Shown: positions 34,065-43,031, numbered from the stretch's first letter. The stretch is DNA of 64,000 nt from UBA10438 sp964432155 (GCA_964432155.1 CAYSMF010000004.1:62001-126000), one strand, 5' to 3'. Notes: a model not told the origin generated them from the sequence alone. A program made the numbers and translations.

Positions 34065-35836
34065 CGGAATCGTTGTGCTAGTTCATCAAATGGAATCAGG
34101 ATGTAGGTCGGCTCCCCTTTCGGAGAGTGATGAGGGACGGAACACGCGAATAAATCGCGTATCAGTGAAGCAGCTTCATCCTGCGTGAGCTGCTCACCTC
34201 GACGAACGGCATGGCGCGAGGCGAACGCGATGGCAAGTCGTTCACGGCGTTGCGTTGTCGGCGCTGCCTCGATATCCTCGAGCGCTTGCAGCAAGTCTTC
34301 GAGAGCCGACTCTTCGGCACCTGGCTTGACATCGGATGGCACCGCGTGCACGTGCACCCTACCGTCATGTTCAACGTCACATCGAAAGCCAAGATCCTGC
34401 AGTTCGTCTTGATACTCGCGCATCAGTACTACACGTGATGGACTCAACCGGACGACAACAGCAAAGAGGAGAGATTGTGCAACGGCTTCGCCAGTGCGAG
34501 CGAGTACGCGTTCGTACACGACACGTTCATGGGCAGCACGCTGGTCAACGACCATCAGTCCTTCACTATTCGTTGTCACCACATACTGTCCGCCCGCCTG
34601 CAACACACCAGTCGTCTCGTGTTCCTGCCGACGTGCAAAGAGCTGATCAAACGCTTCATGCATGCCGTGTGGTGTCGGCCTACTCGCGGCACGTGTATCG
34701 CCTATCGATGTGCGTGGTGCGCCCTGCGGGAGAACTTCTCCCGTGAGACGATTGACCACCATTGATGTGCCGATCGGCGTTGAATGTAGCGACTGAAGTG
34801 GACGGTGCGCCAGGGCCACATCACCGAGGAAACTCGGAATCACTTGTGCTTGTGTGAGCGCACGCGATACCGCGTGCTGCACCAGCAAGTACAGCTGCCG
34901 TTCATCATCGAACTTTACTTCGTGTTTCTGTGGATGAACATTGACATCCACACGCTGCGGATCGATCGTGATGTACACCACGAACACGGGGTGTTGACCG
35001 GAATCGAGGAGGTGCTCGTAGGCAGAGGCAATGGCATGGGCAATCGAACGACTTACAATTGGACGTGTGTTGAGGAACACATACTGTCCGCTCCGACTTT
35101 GCCGAGCAACATGCGGCAATCCAGCATATCCTTGCACACGGATTCCGTGCTCTTCAGCATCAAATTCAACGAATGCGCGATGCGGGTCAAGTGAAAGAAT
35201 GTCTGCAACACGCCGACGTTGATCCGCTGGCTTCACATCAAACACGAGCGTTTGATTGTCGTAGAACACAATTCGCACATCAGGACGCGACAGTGCAAGC
35301 TTTTGCATTGTTTCGGAGATGTGACGAAACTCTGTGAGGTCGGCCTTGAGGAATTTTCGACGCGCCGGAACATTGTAGAAGAGATTGCGCACCAACACCT
35401 GCGTGCCGCCATCGTGCGCAGCTGGCTTGAGCTCAGCAGCATGTCCTGGGCGCTGCTGCAACGTCCAACCCATATCGTCGTCCGCACGCTTGGTGCGAAT
35501 CTCAACGTCGGCCACAGCCGCAATCGAAGCCATTGCTTCACCGCGGAATCCAAGCGTTCGGATTGCGTGCAGGTCATGCTCGCTCGAGATCTTGCTCGTT
35601 GCATGTCGCACAAGGGCGAGCTGCAGATCTTCCTGCGACATACCCTTTCCATTATCGATAACGTGGATGAGTTGCTTTCCAGCATCACGCACAATCACCG
35701 TGACGCTCGTTGCACCAGCATCAATGGCGTTTTCGACAAGCTCTTTGACAACGGATTCGGGTCGCTGCACAACCTCGCCGGCGGCGATTTGATTGGCAAG
35801 ATGATCCGGCAGGATGCGAATTGTCTGCTGACTCAT
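34061..35836 (-). CDS. mutL: DNA mismatch repair protein MutL
   Basis: This is a 591-residue MutL. The N-terminal GHKL ATPase has VVKELVENAIDAGA (about 28-41), DNGKGM (about 61) and TLGFRGEAMASIA (about 92). The C-terminal endonuclease/dimerisation domain (about 400-591) contains the metal motif in the form DQRAAHERVVYE (about 430-441): the first histidine of canonical DQHA(x)2E(x)4E is arginine. The final SPKGEPTYILIPFDELAQRF region corresponds to the C-terminal zinc/clamp-binding part. It nicks or coordinates nicking in mismatch repair. The stop and start overlap both neighbours by four bases. Confidence 0.96.
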   Translation of the reverse strand: MSQQTIRILPDHLANQIAAGEVVQRPESVVKELVENAIDAGATSVTVIVRDAGKQLIHVIDNGKGMSQEDLQLALVRHATSKISSEHDLHAIRTLGFRGEAMASIAAVADVEIRTKRADDDMGWTLQQRPGHAAELKPAAHDGGTQVLVRNLFYNVPARRKFLKADLTEFRHISETMQKLALSRPDVRIVFYDNQTLVFDVKPADQRRRVADILSLDPHRAFVEFDAEEHGIRVQGYAGLPHVARQSRSGQYVFLNTRPIVSRSIAHAIASAYEHLLDSGQHPVFVVYITIDPQRVDVNVHPQKHEVKFDDERQLYLLVQHAVSRALTQAQVIPSFLGDVALAHRPLQSLHSTPIGTSMVVNRLTGEVLPQGAPRTSIGDTRAASRPTPHGMHEAFDQLFARRQEHETTGVLQAGGQYVVTTNSEGLMVVDQRAAHERVVYERVLARTGEAVAQSLLFAVVVRLSPSRVVLMREYQDELQDLGFRCDVEHDGRVHVHAVPSDVKPGAEESALEDLLQALEDIEAAPTTQRRERLAIAFASRHAVRRGEQLTQDEAASLIRDLFACSVPHHSPKGEPTYILIPFDELAQRFR

Positions 35837-36846
35837 GAACGCTCCTGTCGTTGATGATCAACCCATGGCAATCGCAGGAAGGGACGGATCCATGATGCCT
35901 GCAATCGCTTCGCATTCATGTATTCCGACATCCCATATCCAATCGACACACCACCATCAGTCCAGTTTGAGATATAGCGTTGATAGAACGGTCCATCCTC
36001 GCACACAACATCATTGCTACAGATCACCTGCCGCTCTTGTCCCCGCGCGTCGACGCCCTCGAGAATCACCTCTCGGTACATGAGCAGCCCCATGAAGTTG
36101 ACACTCCGACGTGCAAAGCGAACTGATGATGACCTCCATGGTTCAACGGCACCGTCCGATGCCACATCGACAATATGCGTGGTTGCATGCGCCGATCCTG
36201 GCGTGGTGAGGAACACCACAGATGATGAGGGACCATGGACACGACCCCAGTACCAGTCGCCGAAATCTGCACTCATCGCACGAACACCCATGTTATGATC
36301 ATGGTATGCCACTGCAGATCCCTGATATCGACATTGAGGCTCGTGCGCCCCTTCACCAAGCGCAATCGTGAGTTCAGCTGCTGCTCGAGGGCGAGCGAGA
36401 ACCCAACCATGATCCTGTGTAAATGGCGCATCCGAGGTGGGCGTTACTTCGCGAGCAACACGAAGTGCTACATGCACGGATCGCTCGATGCCTCGACCTG
36501 TTCGTCCGATTGCTACATGCATGGTCCCATCGGAATCCAGATGGAGCACGGCATCACCAACGCGGACATCTGCACGATCATGCGCAAATGCACACGCATC
36601 AAGTGGCACATCACCAAAGGCAAAGGCGATGCGTGTACCTCGATGATAGACGCTCACAGCATAACCGCCAGCGAGGTGTGACGGACGTGCGATATAGCCC
36701 GGCGACATGGGCATGCCGCGGAAGAGGATAGCCACAACTCCCCACTCACCGTCGGGCGTAAGTGCGTCGGTGTACCACCACTCGTATGCACCAGCGTCAT
36801 TGAGCGCATGGCACCGGTCGTGATCGGGTCCAGTCAGGAGTTGCAT
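35833..36846 (-). CDS. CrtC-like carotenoid 1,2-hydratase / AttH-family protein
   Basis: This is a 337-residue protein matching the CrtC (hydroxyneurosporene synthase) pattern: AYEWWYTDALTPDG near residues 19-32, AILFRGMPMSPGYI, a central AYHDHNMG ... FGDWYWGRVHG block (about 180-200), and a C-terminal SWIRPFLRLPW. CrtC adds water to the 1,2 double bond of acyclic carotenoid ends. The neighbouring divergent gene is a CruC-like glycosyltransferase, which supports a carotenoid role; a general lipocalin-like AttH hydrolase is the alternative. The -7 element lies four bases before the ATG. It heads an operon with mutL and cpcT-like genes. Confidence 0.72.
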   Translation of the reverse strand: MQLLTGPDHDRCHALNDAGAYEWWYTDALTPDGEWGVVAILFRGMPMSPGYIARPSHLAGGYAVSVYHRGTRIAFAFGDVPLDACAFAHDRADVRVGDAVLHLDSDGTMHVAIGRTGRGIERSVHVALRVAREVTPTSDAPFTQDHGWVLARPRAAAELTIALGEGAHEPQCRYQGSAVAYHDHNMGVRAMSADFGDWYWGRVHGPSSSVVFLTTPGSAHATTHIVDVASDGAVEPWRSSSVRFARRSVNFMGLLMYREVILEGVDARGQERQVICSNDVVCEDGPFYQRYISNWTDGGVSIGYGMSEYMNAKRLQASWIRPFLRLPWVDHQRQERS

Positions 36847-36850
36847 GCGA

Positions 36851-36858
36851 CAAAAGTA
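36851..36858 (-). promoter_or_regulatory. -7 element (TACTTTTG) for the crtC-mutL-cpcT operon
   Basis: This is an exact TAnnTTTG match on minus, ending four bases before the ATG at 36846, so the transcript should begin at the start codon. It sits in the 18-33-base gap to the divergent glycosyltransferase gene. Confidence 0.6.
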
Positions 36859-36864
36859 CGCGTG

Positions 36865-38046
36865 ATGCCCGTAGATTGCATGATGCTTCTAGATGTCTAC
36901 ACGATCATTTCTATTGCCCTCACAGCCGTCTCGTTCGGCTTGCTGGGCGTGGGCCTGTTGAATCTCGCCCGTTTTCCCCGTCTACCCAAGGTTGGCAAGG
37001 TCGAGCCGGTATCGGAGCGGTGCTCTATTCTCGTCCCTGCACGGAACGAAGAGCGCTGCGTCGAAGCCTGCGTGCGCTCGTTGTGCTTACAGGACGACCC
37101 TAACACCGAAGTCATCGTACTCGATGACGGTTCGACTGATGCAACACCGGCGATCCTCGCACGCCTCCAGGAGGAGTTTCCTTCTCTGCGTGTAATCAAC
37201 GGCACCCCACTACCCCAGGGCTGGATCGGCAAATCGTGGGCATGTCATCAGTTGTCGATGGCGGCATCCGGCGACATTCTTCTGTTCACCGATGCCGACA
37301 CTGTGCATGCACCTACCACCGTGCGCCGGGCACGTGCATACATGGCAACGCACAACGTTTCGCTCCTGACAATGGTGCCCTTTGAGGAGCTCGGAAGTTT
37401 TGGTGAGCATGCCGTGATTCCTATGGTTCACACGCTCTACTTCGCCTACCTGCCAAATGATCTCATTCTCCATCATCGCAGCGTATCATTCTCGGCTGCG
37501 AACGGACAGTTCATGTGCTTCACGCGCGCAGCATACGAGGCCGTTAAGGGGCATGAATGCGTCAAGGACTCGTTGGTTGAGGATGTCTTCCTTGCGAAGG
37601 CCGTCAAGCGCGCTGGACTGCGGATTTCCCTCGTCGATGGCGCCGATGCAGTTTCGTGCCGCATGTACACCAACGCTCGTGAGGTTACCGAAGGGTTCTC
37701 GAAGAACTTCTTCCCCGCGACATCCTATAACATCCCGCTCACGATGCTCTTCATGGGTCACTTGGCAACGACCTATGTAGCACCGGTTGGCGTTCTCGCT
37801 GCAGGCCTTCTGACCGATCGCACCGACCTTGCCGCACTGGCCGGGGCCCAGCTGACAGCGCTTGCACTGGTCCGCGGCATGATCGCATTCCGATTCAAGA
37901 TGCCATGGTGGCACATCTTCCTCGCGCCGATTTCAGGTCTATGGGCCATTGTCATCGGACTGAACTCAATACGTTGGGCATACTCTCGTCGTGGCGCTAC
38001 ATGGAAGGGGCGTGCATACTCACAACAAGGGACGCATCATGCGTGA
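36865..38046 (+). CDS. GT2 glycosyltransferase, CruC/CrtQ-like (carotenoid glucosyltransferase)
   Basis: This is a 393-residue membrane glycosyltransferase. It has an N-terminal membrane helix (about 8-33), a GT-A domain with ILVPARNEE, VLDDGSTD (about 86), LPQGWIGKSWACHQL (about 113) and FTDADT (about 140), the acceptor/catalytic ED within LVEDVFLAKAVKRAG, and two or three C-terminal helices (about 290-370). The GW-x-GKSWA motif and helix plan match chlorobactene glucosyltransferases and other CrtQ-like enzymes. Starts at 36865, 36880 or 36883 are possible; none has a clear ribosome site. Its divergence from a CrtC-like gene suggests glucosylation of a hydroxylated carotenoid end. It overlaps the next gene by eight bases. 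Confidence 0.78.
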   Translation: MPVDCMMLLDVYTIISIALTAVSFGLLGVGLLNLARFPRLPKVGKVEPVSERCSILVPARNEERCVEACVRSLCLQDDPNTEVIVLDDGSTDATPAILARLQEEFPSLRVINGTPLPQGWIGKSWACHQLSMAASGDILLFTDADTVHAPTTVRRARAYMATHNVSLLTMVPFEELGSFGEHAVIPMVHTLYFAYLPNDLILHHRSVSFSAANGQFMCFTRAAYEAVKGHECVKDSLVEDVFLAKAVKRAGLRISLVDGADAVSCRMYTNAREVTEGFSKNFFPATSYNIPLTMLFMGHLATTYVAPVGVLAAGLLTDRTDLAALAGAQLTALALVRGMIAFRFKMPWWHIFLAPISGLWAIVIGLNSIRWAYSRRGATWKGRAYSQQGTHHA

Positions 38047-38440
38047 ACCATCAAATGGCGAAAAGCTCCTAGATCTATTTCTGCTTCGCACGCGCGACCC
38101 AGAGTATGCGGTAGATCAGCCCTTCTACACGACGGGATCAATTGTCGCCGCTGCACTGATGCGCGTTGCCGTGATCGCGGTAGCAACGATGGCGCTGCGC
38201 TCATACATGTCGAGCACAACCACGTGGTGGGTTGCCATGCTCGGTCTATGGGGTCTTGGTGTATACCCAGCGTGGCTGCAGTACAACAAGCACCACGAGC
38301 GTGTTGAGCAAGTCACCGAAGGTACGTTGTGCGGTGCATGCCGACACTTCAACAAGACAAACCAGCTGTGCATGATCTTGGACGAGCATGTTACGTCCGA
38401 CACACCTCCGTGTGAGGGTGAGGGCTGGGAGCCGATCTAA
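38039..38440 (+). CDS. Small membrane protein with cysteine-rich C-terminus
   Basis: This is a 133-residue protein with an amphipathic N-terminus, two membrane helices (about 32-52 and 60-82) and a cytoplasmic tail holding four cysteines in the order CGAC-H-F ... LC ... PPCEGEGWEPI (about 98-131). The tail resembles short metal-binding or iron-sulphur motifs of the type CxxC-H-x(8)-C-x(15-17)-C. Start and stop overlap the upstream glycosyltransferase gene by eight bases, so it is co-expressed with it. I do not recognise a characterised family. A redox or metal role beside the pigment genes is only a guess. Confidence 0.78.
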   Translation: MREPSNGEKLLDLFLLRTRDPEYAVDQPFYTTGSIVAAALMRVAVIAVATMALRSYMSSTTTWWVAMLGLWGLGVYPAWLQYNKHHERVEQVTEGTLCGACRHFNKTNQLCMILDEHVTSDTPPCEGEGWEPI

Positions 38441-38459
38441 CAGACGGTCGCCTCTGACG

Positions 38460-39821
38460 CTACTTTACGTCGATGAGTTTGTACAACCCACGATCGTTCA
38501 CCTCGAAGGTGAACGTTTGCTTCGGCGCCGTTTTGTACTTCCACACTTCGCGCGGACTTGTTGCTTTGAGATCCTTGACGATCTCCGTGGGTTGTCCGTA
38601 CAGGACATAGATCTTGCCTCGCTCGGTGCGCGACCCATCTGGTTCATTGATGGTGCTGAATGCGAAAAACGCATTATCGACACGTCGATAGTATTCAGCC
38701 ATGCGCTCGTTGTACACGGTCGTCGCAGTTGGGTCCTGGCGTCGCCACCAGTTCATCAATGCCTGACGATTCTCGCTTGCATCACCATCGGTGAGTGAGT
38801 CGAGCGTCTCCTCCGCGCAGATGTATCGCATCGATTCGATTGCATAATCAAGCGTGCGAAGTGAAAACGGCATCATCTCCCAGATGATCTGAAACTTCAC
38901 GGCAATGGTGTCCTTCGTTCCTGCCTTGACCAGATCGATCTGATACCTCCCCGGTACAAGTGTTGCCATGGGGATCGGGATTTCAACGCTTGCAATCGCG
39001 CGCGTAGGCGCTGGACGGTCGACCATCTCCAGATAGGCAGCTTCACTCGATGATGCAGATGAAATTGCTGGGAAGCGATCACGTTGTGATTGCACGCGTC
39101 CTTCAATATCCTGAACACGCCACCAGCGGATTTCCTTGTTATCCCATGGAAGCTGGTGGATGCGATACGTATAGCGTGTTTCGGCACTGTCGGCAACAAG
39201 CAGCAGCGCGCGAGACTGCTCTGGACCAAATGGCAAATTGCTATTAAACACAAACATCCGCAGCATGTCGGTGCCGCCGATCGTCTCGGGTGCTCCAAAA
39301 GCTGCTGGCGCCAACAAGCGCGTGCTGCGTCGCGGCATGAATGCTACAGGGGGCAGCTTAAGGCGCTTCTGATTGCTCTCTTTCTGCGAAAGGACTTCGA
39401 GACCGAGCACATACGTGCCCTGTCCAATTCTGAACGTCGTCCACCCAACGTGGTAGCTATTCTTATCGTTCGTCTCTTCGAATGTGTTGGTGAAGACGGT
39501 ATCAGTCCGCTTCGTCCGCTGGCGGATCACACCGAGCGTATCACGCAGTTCAATGCTCACCGACATCTCGGCACTGAAATTTCCGCGTACCTCCTGTACG
39601 TCGCGCACACGGACGAATGTCATCATATCGTTTGAGATGCGGAAGAACACAACGACCGTTGCCGAATCGCCTGCGTCATGCGGAACGACATACGCATCAG
39701 CATAGAACCGTTCGCCATACTCTGTGAGCATCGATCGGTTGCGGATCATTTGCGCCCCTTGCGCAGATGCCTGATATACTGCGCTTAGGCAAAGAAGCAA
39801 CACAAGCAAGAGCTTCATCAC
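38460..39821 (-). CDS. GWxTD-domain secreted protein
   Basis: This is a 453-residue protein with a signal peptide at 1-20 (ending ASAQG), a central beta-rich region (about 40-310) and a C-terminal GWxTD-type domain (about 355-445): MAEYYRRVDNAFFAF, DGSRTERGKIYVLYGQPTEIV, then SPREVWKYKTAP and TFEVNDRGLYKLID. The GW of the name is replaced by GS here. GWxTD proteins occur in Acidobacteria and the Bacteroidota/Chlorobi group; no biochemical function is established. It is the last gene of the ispF operon, overlapping ruvX by four bases. Confidence 0.85.
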   Translation of the reverse strand: MMKLLLVLLLCLSAVYQASAQGAQMIRNRSMLTEYGERFYADAYVVPHDAGDSATVVVFFRISNDMMTFVRVRDVQEVRGNFSAEMSVSIELRDTLGVIRQRTKRTDTVFTNTFEETNDKNSYHVGWTTFRIGQGTYVLGLEVLSQKESNQKRLKLPPVAFMPRRSTRLLAPAAFGAPETIGGTDMLRMFVFNSNLPFGPEQSRALLLVADSAETRYTYRIHQLPWDNKEIRWWRVQDIEGRVQSQRDRFPAISSASSSEAAYLEMVDRPAPTRAIASVEIPIPMATLVPGRYQIDLVKAGTKDTIAVKFQIIWEMMPFSLRTLDYAIESMRYICAEETLDSLTDGDASENRQALMNWWRRQDPTATTVYNERMAEYYRRVDNAFFAFSTINEPDGSRTERGKIYVLYGQPTEIVKDLKATSPREVWKYKTAPKQTFTFEVNDRGLYKLIDVK

Positions 39822-40285
39822 AAGCGCTCCTGTGTGGGAAGTGAGCGAATCTCTTCGAGGACATCGCGGAGAATCACGGCAGCGGCCATCTGATCCTTCA
39901 CGCCCTTGGTTTGGCGCTTCTTTTTCTTCACTCCAGACGACACCATAATCGATCGAGCTTCCTTGGTGGAGAATGCTTCGTCAGCCTCGTAAACTGGCAA
40001 TGCTACTGCGTGACGTACACGTTCGATGAATTGTTGGATTGCTTCGATAATCGGAGTGACGCGATCATCGTGGAGCCGCGGCACTCCGATAATGAGCGCG
40101 TCAATACGGTCTGTAGCACACCGTTGCTGAAGCTCCTCGATTGCCGTTGGAGTATTCTCGATGATCGGACGTGTCGACACGACAATGTGCATCTCGTCGC
40201 ACACGGCTACGCCGATGCGCTTCATCCCAACATCAAGTGCACAGAGTCGTTTCCCACGAAGGTTTGCGAGTTCGGCGTGTGTCAT
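39818..40285 (-). CDS. ruvX: YqgF/RuvX-family Holliday-junction resolvase-like nuclease
   Basis: This is a 155-residue RNase H-fold protein. CALDVGMKRIGVAV (about 12-25) contains the first catalytic Asp, VPRLHDD is the usual position of the second strand motif, and KDQMAAAVILRDVLEE (about 131-146) carries the C-terminal Asp. A KKKKRQTKG linker is unusually basic. In E. coli the family member processes pre-16S rRNA and is essential. It overlaps the histidine kinase stop and the GWxTD start by four bases each. Confidence 0.93.
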   Translation of the reverse strand: MTHAELANLRGKRLCALDVGMKRIGVAVCDEMHIVVSTRPIIENTPTAIEELQQRCATDRIDALIIGVPRLHDDRVTPIIEAIQQFIERVRHAVALPVYEADEAFSTKEARSIMVSSGVKKKKRQTKGVKDQMAAAVILRDVLEEIRSLPTQERL

Positions 40286-42564
40286 TGTTCAACCTCTTCC
40301 GCTGTACGGTGACGATAGCGGACATCCATTCCGTGTGGAATACGGAAGATCACCTGCGTGCCTACACCTGGCTGACTGGAGACGCGGAGCGTCCCCTCGT
40401 GCAAGTCCATCACGTGCTGCATGATCATCGTACCGATGCCCGTGCCCGAGCCGTCCTTCGCTGTTGTAAAGTACGGACGCATCATGTTCGCAAGCGTATC
40501 GGCATCCATACCAACACCCGTGTCACTAACGCGAATGAACACATACGTCGCATCGAACCACGTTGCCAGTTCGACAGTGCCTTCATGTCCACGTAGGGCT
40601 TTGATTGCATTCTCGACGGCGTTGCGCACAGCGCGCGAGATCTTCAGCTTATCGACGTTCATCATCGTGCCGCGAAGCTTCATCGAGAAGGTCACGTGTG
40701 GGAACATCACAGGATCGAACTCATGTCGAATCTCCGTGCATAACTCGGCACTGTGCACAGGCATGCGCACGAGTTCATCACCGCGGCCGACGCTCACGAG
40801 GTCGCGCACACGCTGAATCAGCACACCCACCTGGAACAGGATGCGACGCCGACGTTCGGTGTTTCGCTGATCGAGTCCTTCATCGAGCTGTTCTGCGTTG
40901 AGACGAATCGTCGAAAGATTCGTCTGCATGTCGTGTGCGAGCTGAGCCCAGTTCACCAAGCGCTGACGCTCGAGAGCTTCGGTAATGTCGACACCCGAGA
41001 CAATATATCCCGCCGATCCGCCAAGCAGACCTACCAGCGGGATCGACGTCATCATGTATTCGCGCTGTTCATCAGCGTCCTCAATCATCACGCGTTCGGT
41101 GCGCGATGTGCGCAGTGCGAGTGCCTGCTCAATGAACGACGACAATGCCGTGAGTCCGTCAAGCTGCATGTAGGAACGGAACAGTCGCCGCATCGGGACG
41201 CTTTTGGAAATCTTCATCAATGCTGCTGCGCGTTCGTTCGTACGCAACAACCGTCCATTCGCATCAAGCACGATAACCACGCCTGCGCCGGGGATGTCAA
41301 TCACAGCGTCGAGGAAACGGCGTTGACGGCGGTAGAGTATCCAGAATGCGAGCGCAATCGAGAGAAGAATAATCGGAATAACCAGACGTGTGATGGTGTC
41401 GATCCCTCGCACAATGAACCAGAGCGGCTGCTCATGTCGTGCAAGTGCGACCGATACCGAACGCGTTGCTATGACGAATCCCGTAGATGTTCGCAGGAAC
41501 TCTTCACGATCGTCAGGAAGCGCGAGCACAACTGCGTCGCGCGAGAGAATCGTGCCGTCGGTTTCAACCGACACCACACCACCGGCAAAGACGATGACGA
41601 TGGTATCGCCAACGATATGCAGGCTACGCGGCGTGCCATACTCGCCGGGGATTGTCGTTCCAACTGGGAGCTGCTCGGGGATATCGTTCCCAGAGGTCAC
41701 AACAAGCTCTGGTCGACCACTCCGTGTGGTAAGCATCGCTACGGAAAGTTGTCCGTCCGGTGTGATCCAGGGCTCGACAAGTCGCTGCTCGATGGGCACT
41801 GTGCGCGTGAAGGTTGCAAACGTATGCAGATTAAGTGCTGTGAGCACAGTGCCCTGTGTTCCGCGGACAGTGGACAACATGATCACGTACTGTCCAACAT
41901 GAACAAGGCGCGCATCATCACTCGATGGCACCGCTGTGGTTGCAATCGCTTGAAGTTTTTCATCAATGATCGACAGGAATGCTGAGGATCCAATCGTATA
42001 CGCGAGTGCAATCCGTCCGCGACCTGTTGGCTCCATCATCACATGGGCAATCCCATGATTCTCAAGTGGCGTCACTTCGATGGACGAGCTTTCGCGTCGA
42101 ATCGCATACGCCGATCCACCGATGGTCAGTAACGCAACGTTGCCTTGAGGATGATTTGACAGCTCGACGTGCGTTGCCGCATTCAAGAGTTGCTCGGTCC
42201 CAATCATCACGTCGCGCTGACCAACGGGAGTTAGGTCGCTACCGACAACGCGCAAACGCACTGATCCCGAATCAACCGTAGCAACGAGAAATCCCGATTC
42301 CCACGGAATTAGTCCGCGCACATCCTCACCTATCAGTCCGCGAGCAAGATCAGAACCATCGTCTCGCAACAGCACCACGCCTGGCGACGAACTCGACCAA
42401 ATAGGACGCGGAGCAATCAATGCAAGGTGCTGCGTGGTACCGGACATCCGAGCAACTCTCCCCTGCCACTGTTGTGTGCGCAGCAGTGTATAGGGCTCGC
42501 CGGCATCGGCGTGAGCCGTACCAAGCGCGCACATCAGCGCAAGGATGAGCGCAACGTAGTTCAC
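40282..42564 (-). CDS. Membrane sensor histidine kinase with large extracytoplasmic beta-propeller-like sensor
   Basis: This is a 760-residue kinase. A signal peptide (1-20) is followed by a large periplasmic region (about 25-385) built of repeated WD/propeller-like beta strands, a transmembrane helix (about 388-410), a PAS domain (about 425-530), a dimerisation helix with phosphoacceptor AHDMQTNLSTI (His about 543), and HATPase_c: N box RAVRNAVENAIKAL, G1 SDTGVGMD, F/G2 PYFTTAKDGSGTGIG. No receiver domain or response regulator lies next to it. The start is set at GTG 42564, which overlaps the ispF stop as GTGA and opens a clean signal peptide; an ATG at 42591 would add nine residues. Confidence 0.85.
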   Translation of the reverse strand: MNYVALILALMCALGTAHADAGEPYTLLRTQQWQGRVARMSGTTQHLALIAPRPIWSSSSPGVVLLRDDGSDLARGLIGEDVRGLIPWESGFLVATVDSGSVRLRVVGSDLTPVGQRDVMIGTEQLLNAATHVELSNHPQGNVALLTIGGSAYAIRRESSSIEVTPLENHGIAHVMMEPTGRGRIALAYTIGSSAFLSIIDEKLQAIATTAVPSSDDARLVHVGQYVIMLSTVRGTQGTVLTALNLHTFATFTRTVPIEQRLVEPWITPDGQLSVAMLTTRSGRPELVVTSGNDIPEQLPVGTTIPGEYGTPRSLHIVGDTIVIVFAGGVVSVETDGTILSRDAVVLALPDDREEFLRTSTGFVIATRSVSVALARHEQPLWFIVRGIDTITRLVIPIILLSIALAFWILYRRQRRFLDAVIDIPGAGVVIVLDANGRLLRTNERAAALMKISKSVPMRRLFRSYMQLDGLTALSSFIEQALALRTSRTERVMIEDADEQREYMMTSIPLVGLLGGSAGYIVSGVDITEALERQRLVNWAQLAHDMQTNLSTIRLNAEQLDEGLDQRNTERRRRILFQVGVLIQRVRDLVSVGRGDELVRMPVHSAELCTEIRHEFDPVMFPHVTFSMKLRGTMMNVDKLKISRAVRNAVENAIKALRGHEGTVELATWFDATYVFIRVSDTGVGMDADTLANMMRPYFTTAKDGSGTGIGTMIMQHVMDLHEGTLRVSSQPGVGTQVIFRIPHGMDVRYRHRTAEEVEQ

Positions 42565-43031
42565 GCTGGCTGTACCTCGCAGATCACCCACGCATGAACA
42601 CCTTCGCGACGTCCAACGTATCCGATGCGTTCACTTGTCGTTGCCTTCATCGCCACACGTTCAAGGGGCAGTCCACACATCGCTGCGATATTCTCGCGCA
42701 TCTGTGTCTTGTACGGGAGAATCTTCGGTGATTCAAGCACCAGCGTACAATCGACATTGATAATGCGATACCCTGCGTCACGCACCATACCCACAGCATG
42801 CTCTACGAAGAGCCGACTGGCAGCCCCCTTCCAACGAGGGTCGCTGTCGGGAAAGTGCTCACCGATGTCTCCAAGTGCGAGCGAACCCAGGAGTGCATCG
42901 ACGAGTGCATGGAGTACAACATCACCGTCGCTGTGGGCAACAGTACCGATGGGCGACGGAATTGTCACCCCTGCGAGAACGAGCGATTCGCCTTCGGCCA
43001 GGCGATGCACGTCGAAACCAAATCCTACCAT
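42561..43031 (-). CDS. ispF: 2-C-methyl-D-erythritol 2,4-cyclodiphosphate synthase IspF
   Basis: This 156-residue zinc enzyme of the MEP isoprenoid pathway converts CDP-ME-2-phosphate to ME-cPP. The signature GFDVHRLAEG (about 3-12, metal ligands Asp and His), HSDGDVVLHALVDALLG (about 33-49), FPDSDP and the C-terminal KATTSERIGYVGRREG match the family exactly. The promoter TACATTTG ends four bases before the ATG. It leads the operon ispF-kinase-ruvX-GWxTD and is divergent from xseA. Confidence 0.97.
   Translation of the reverse strand: MVGFGFDVHRLAEGESLVLAGVTIPSPIGTVAHSDGDVVLHALVDALLGSLALGDIGEHFPDSDPRWKGAASRLFVEHAVGMVRDAGYRIINVDCTLVLESPKILPYKTQMRENIAAMCGLPLERVAMKATTSERIGYVGRREGVHAWVICEVQPA

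Noticed and set aside
36851..36883. A clear -7 element for the glycosyltransferase gene (TAGATTGC at 36872-36879)
   Set aside because: Two of the fixed positions mismatch and the spacing to either ATG is too short, so it was not listed as a promoter.
40753..41985. 410-residue open frame on plus, opposite the histidine kinase
   Set aside because: It is antisense to a well-supported kinase, composition is shadow-like (rich in His, Arg, Cys) and it has no domain or ribosome site.
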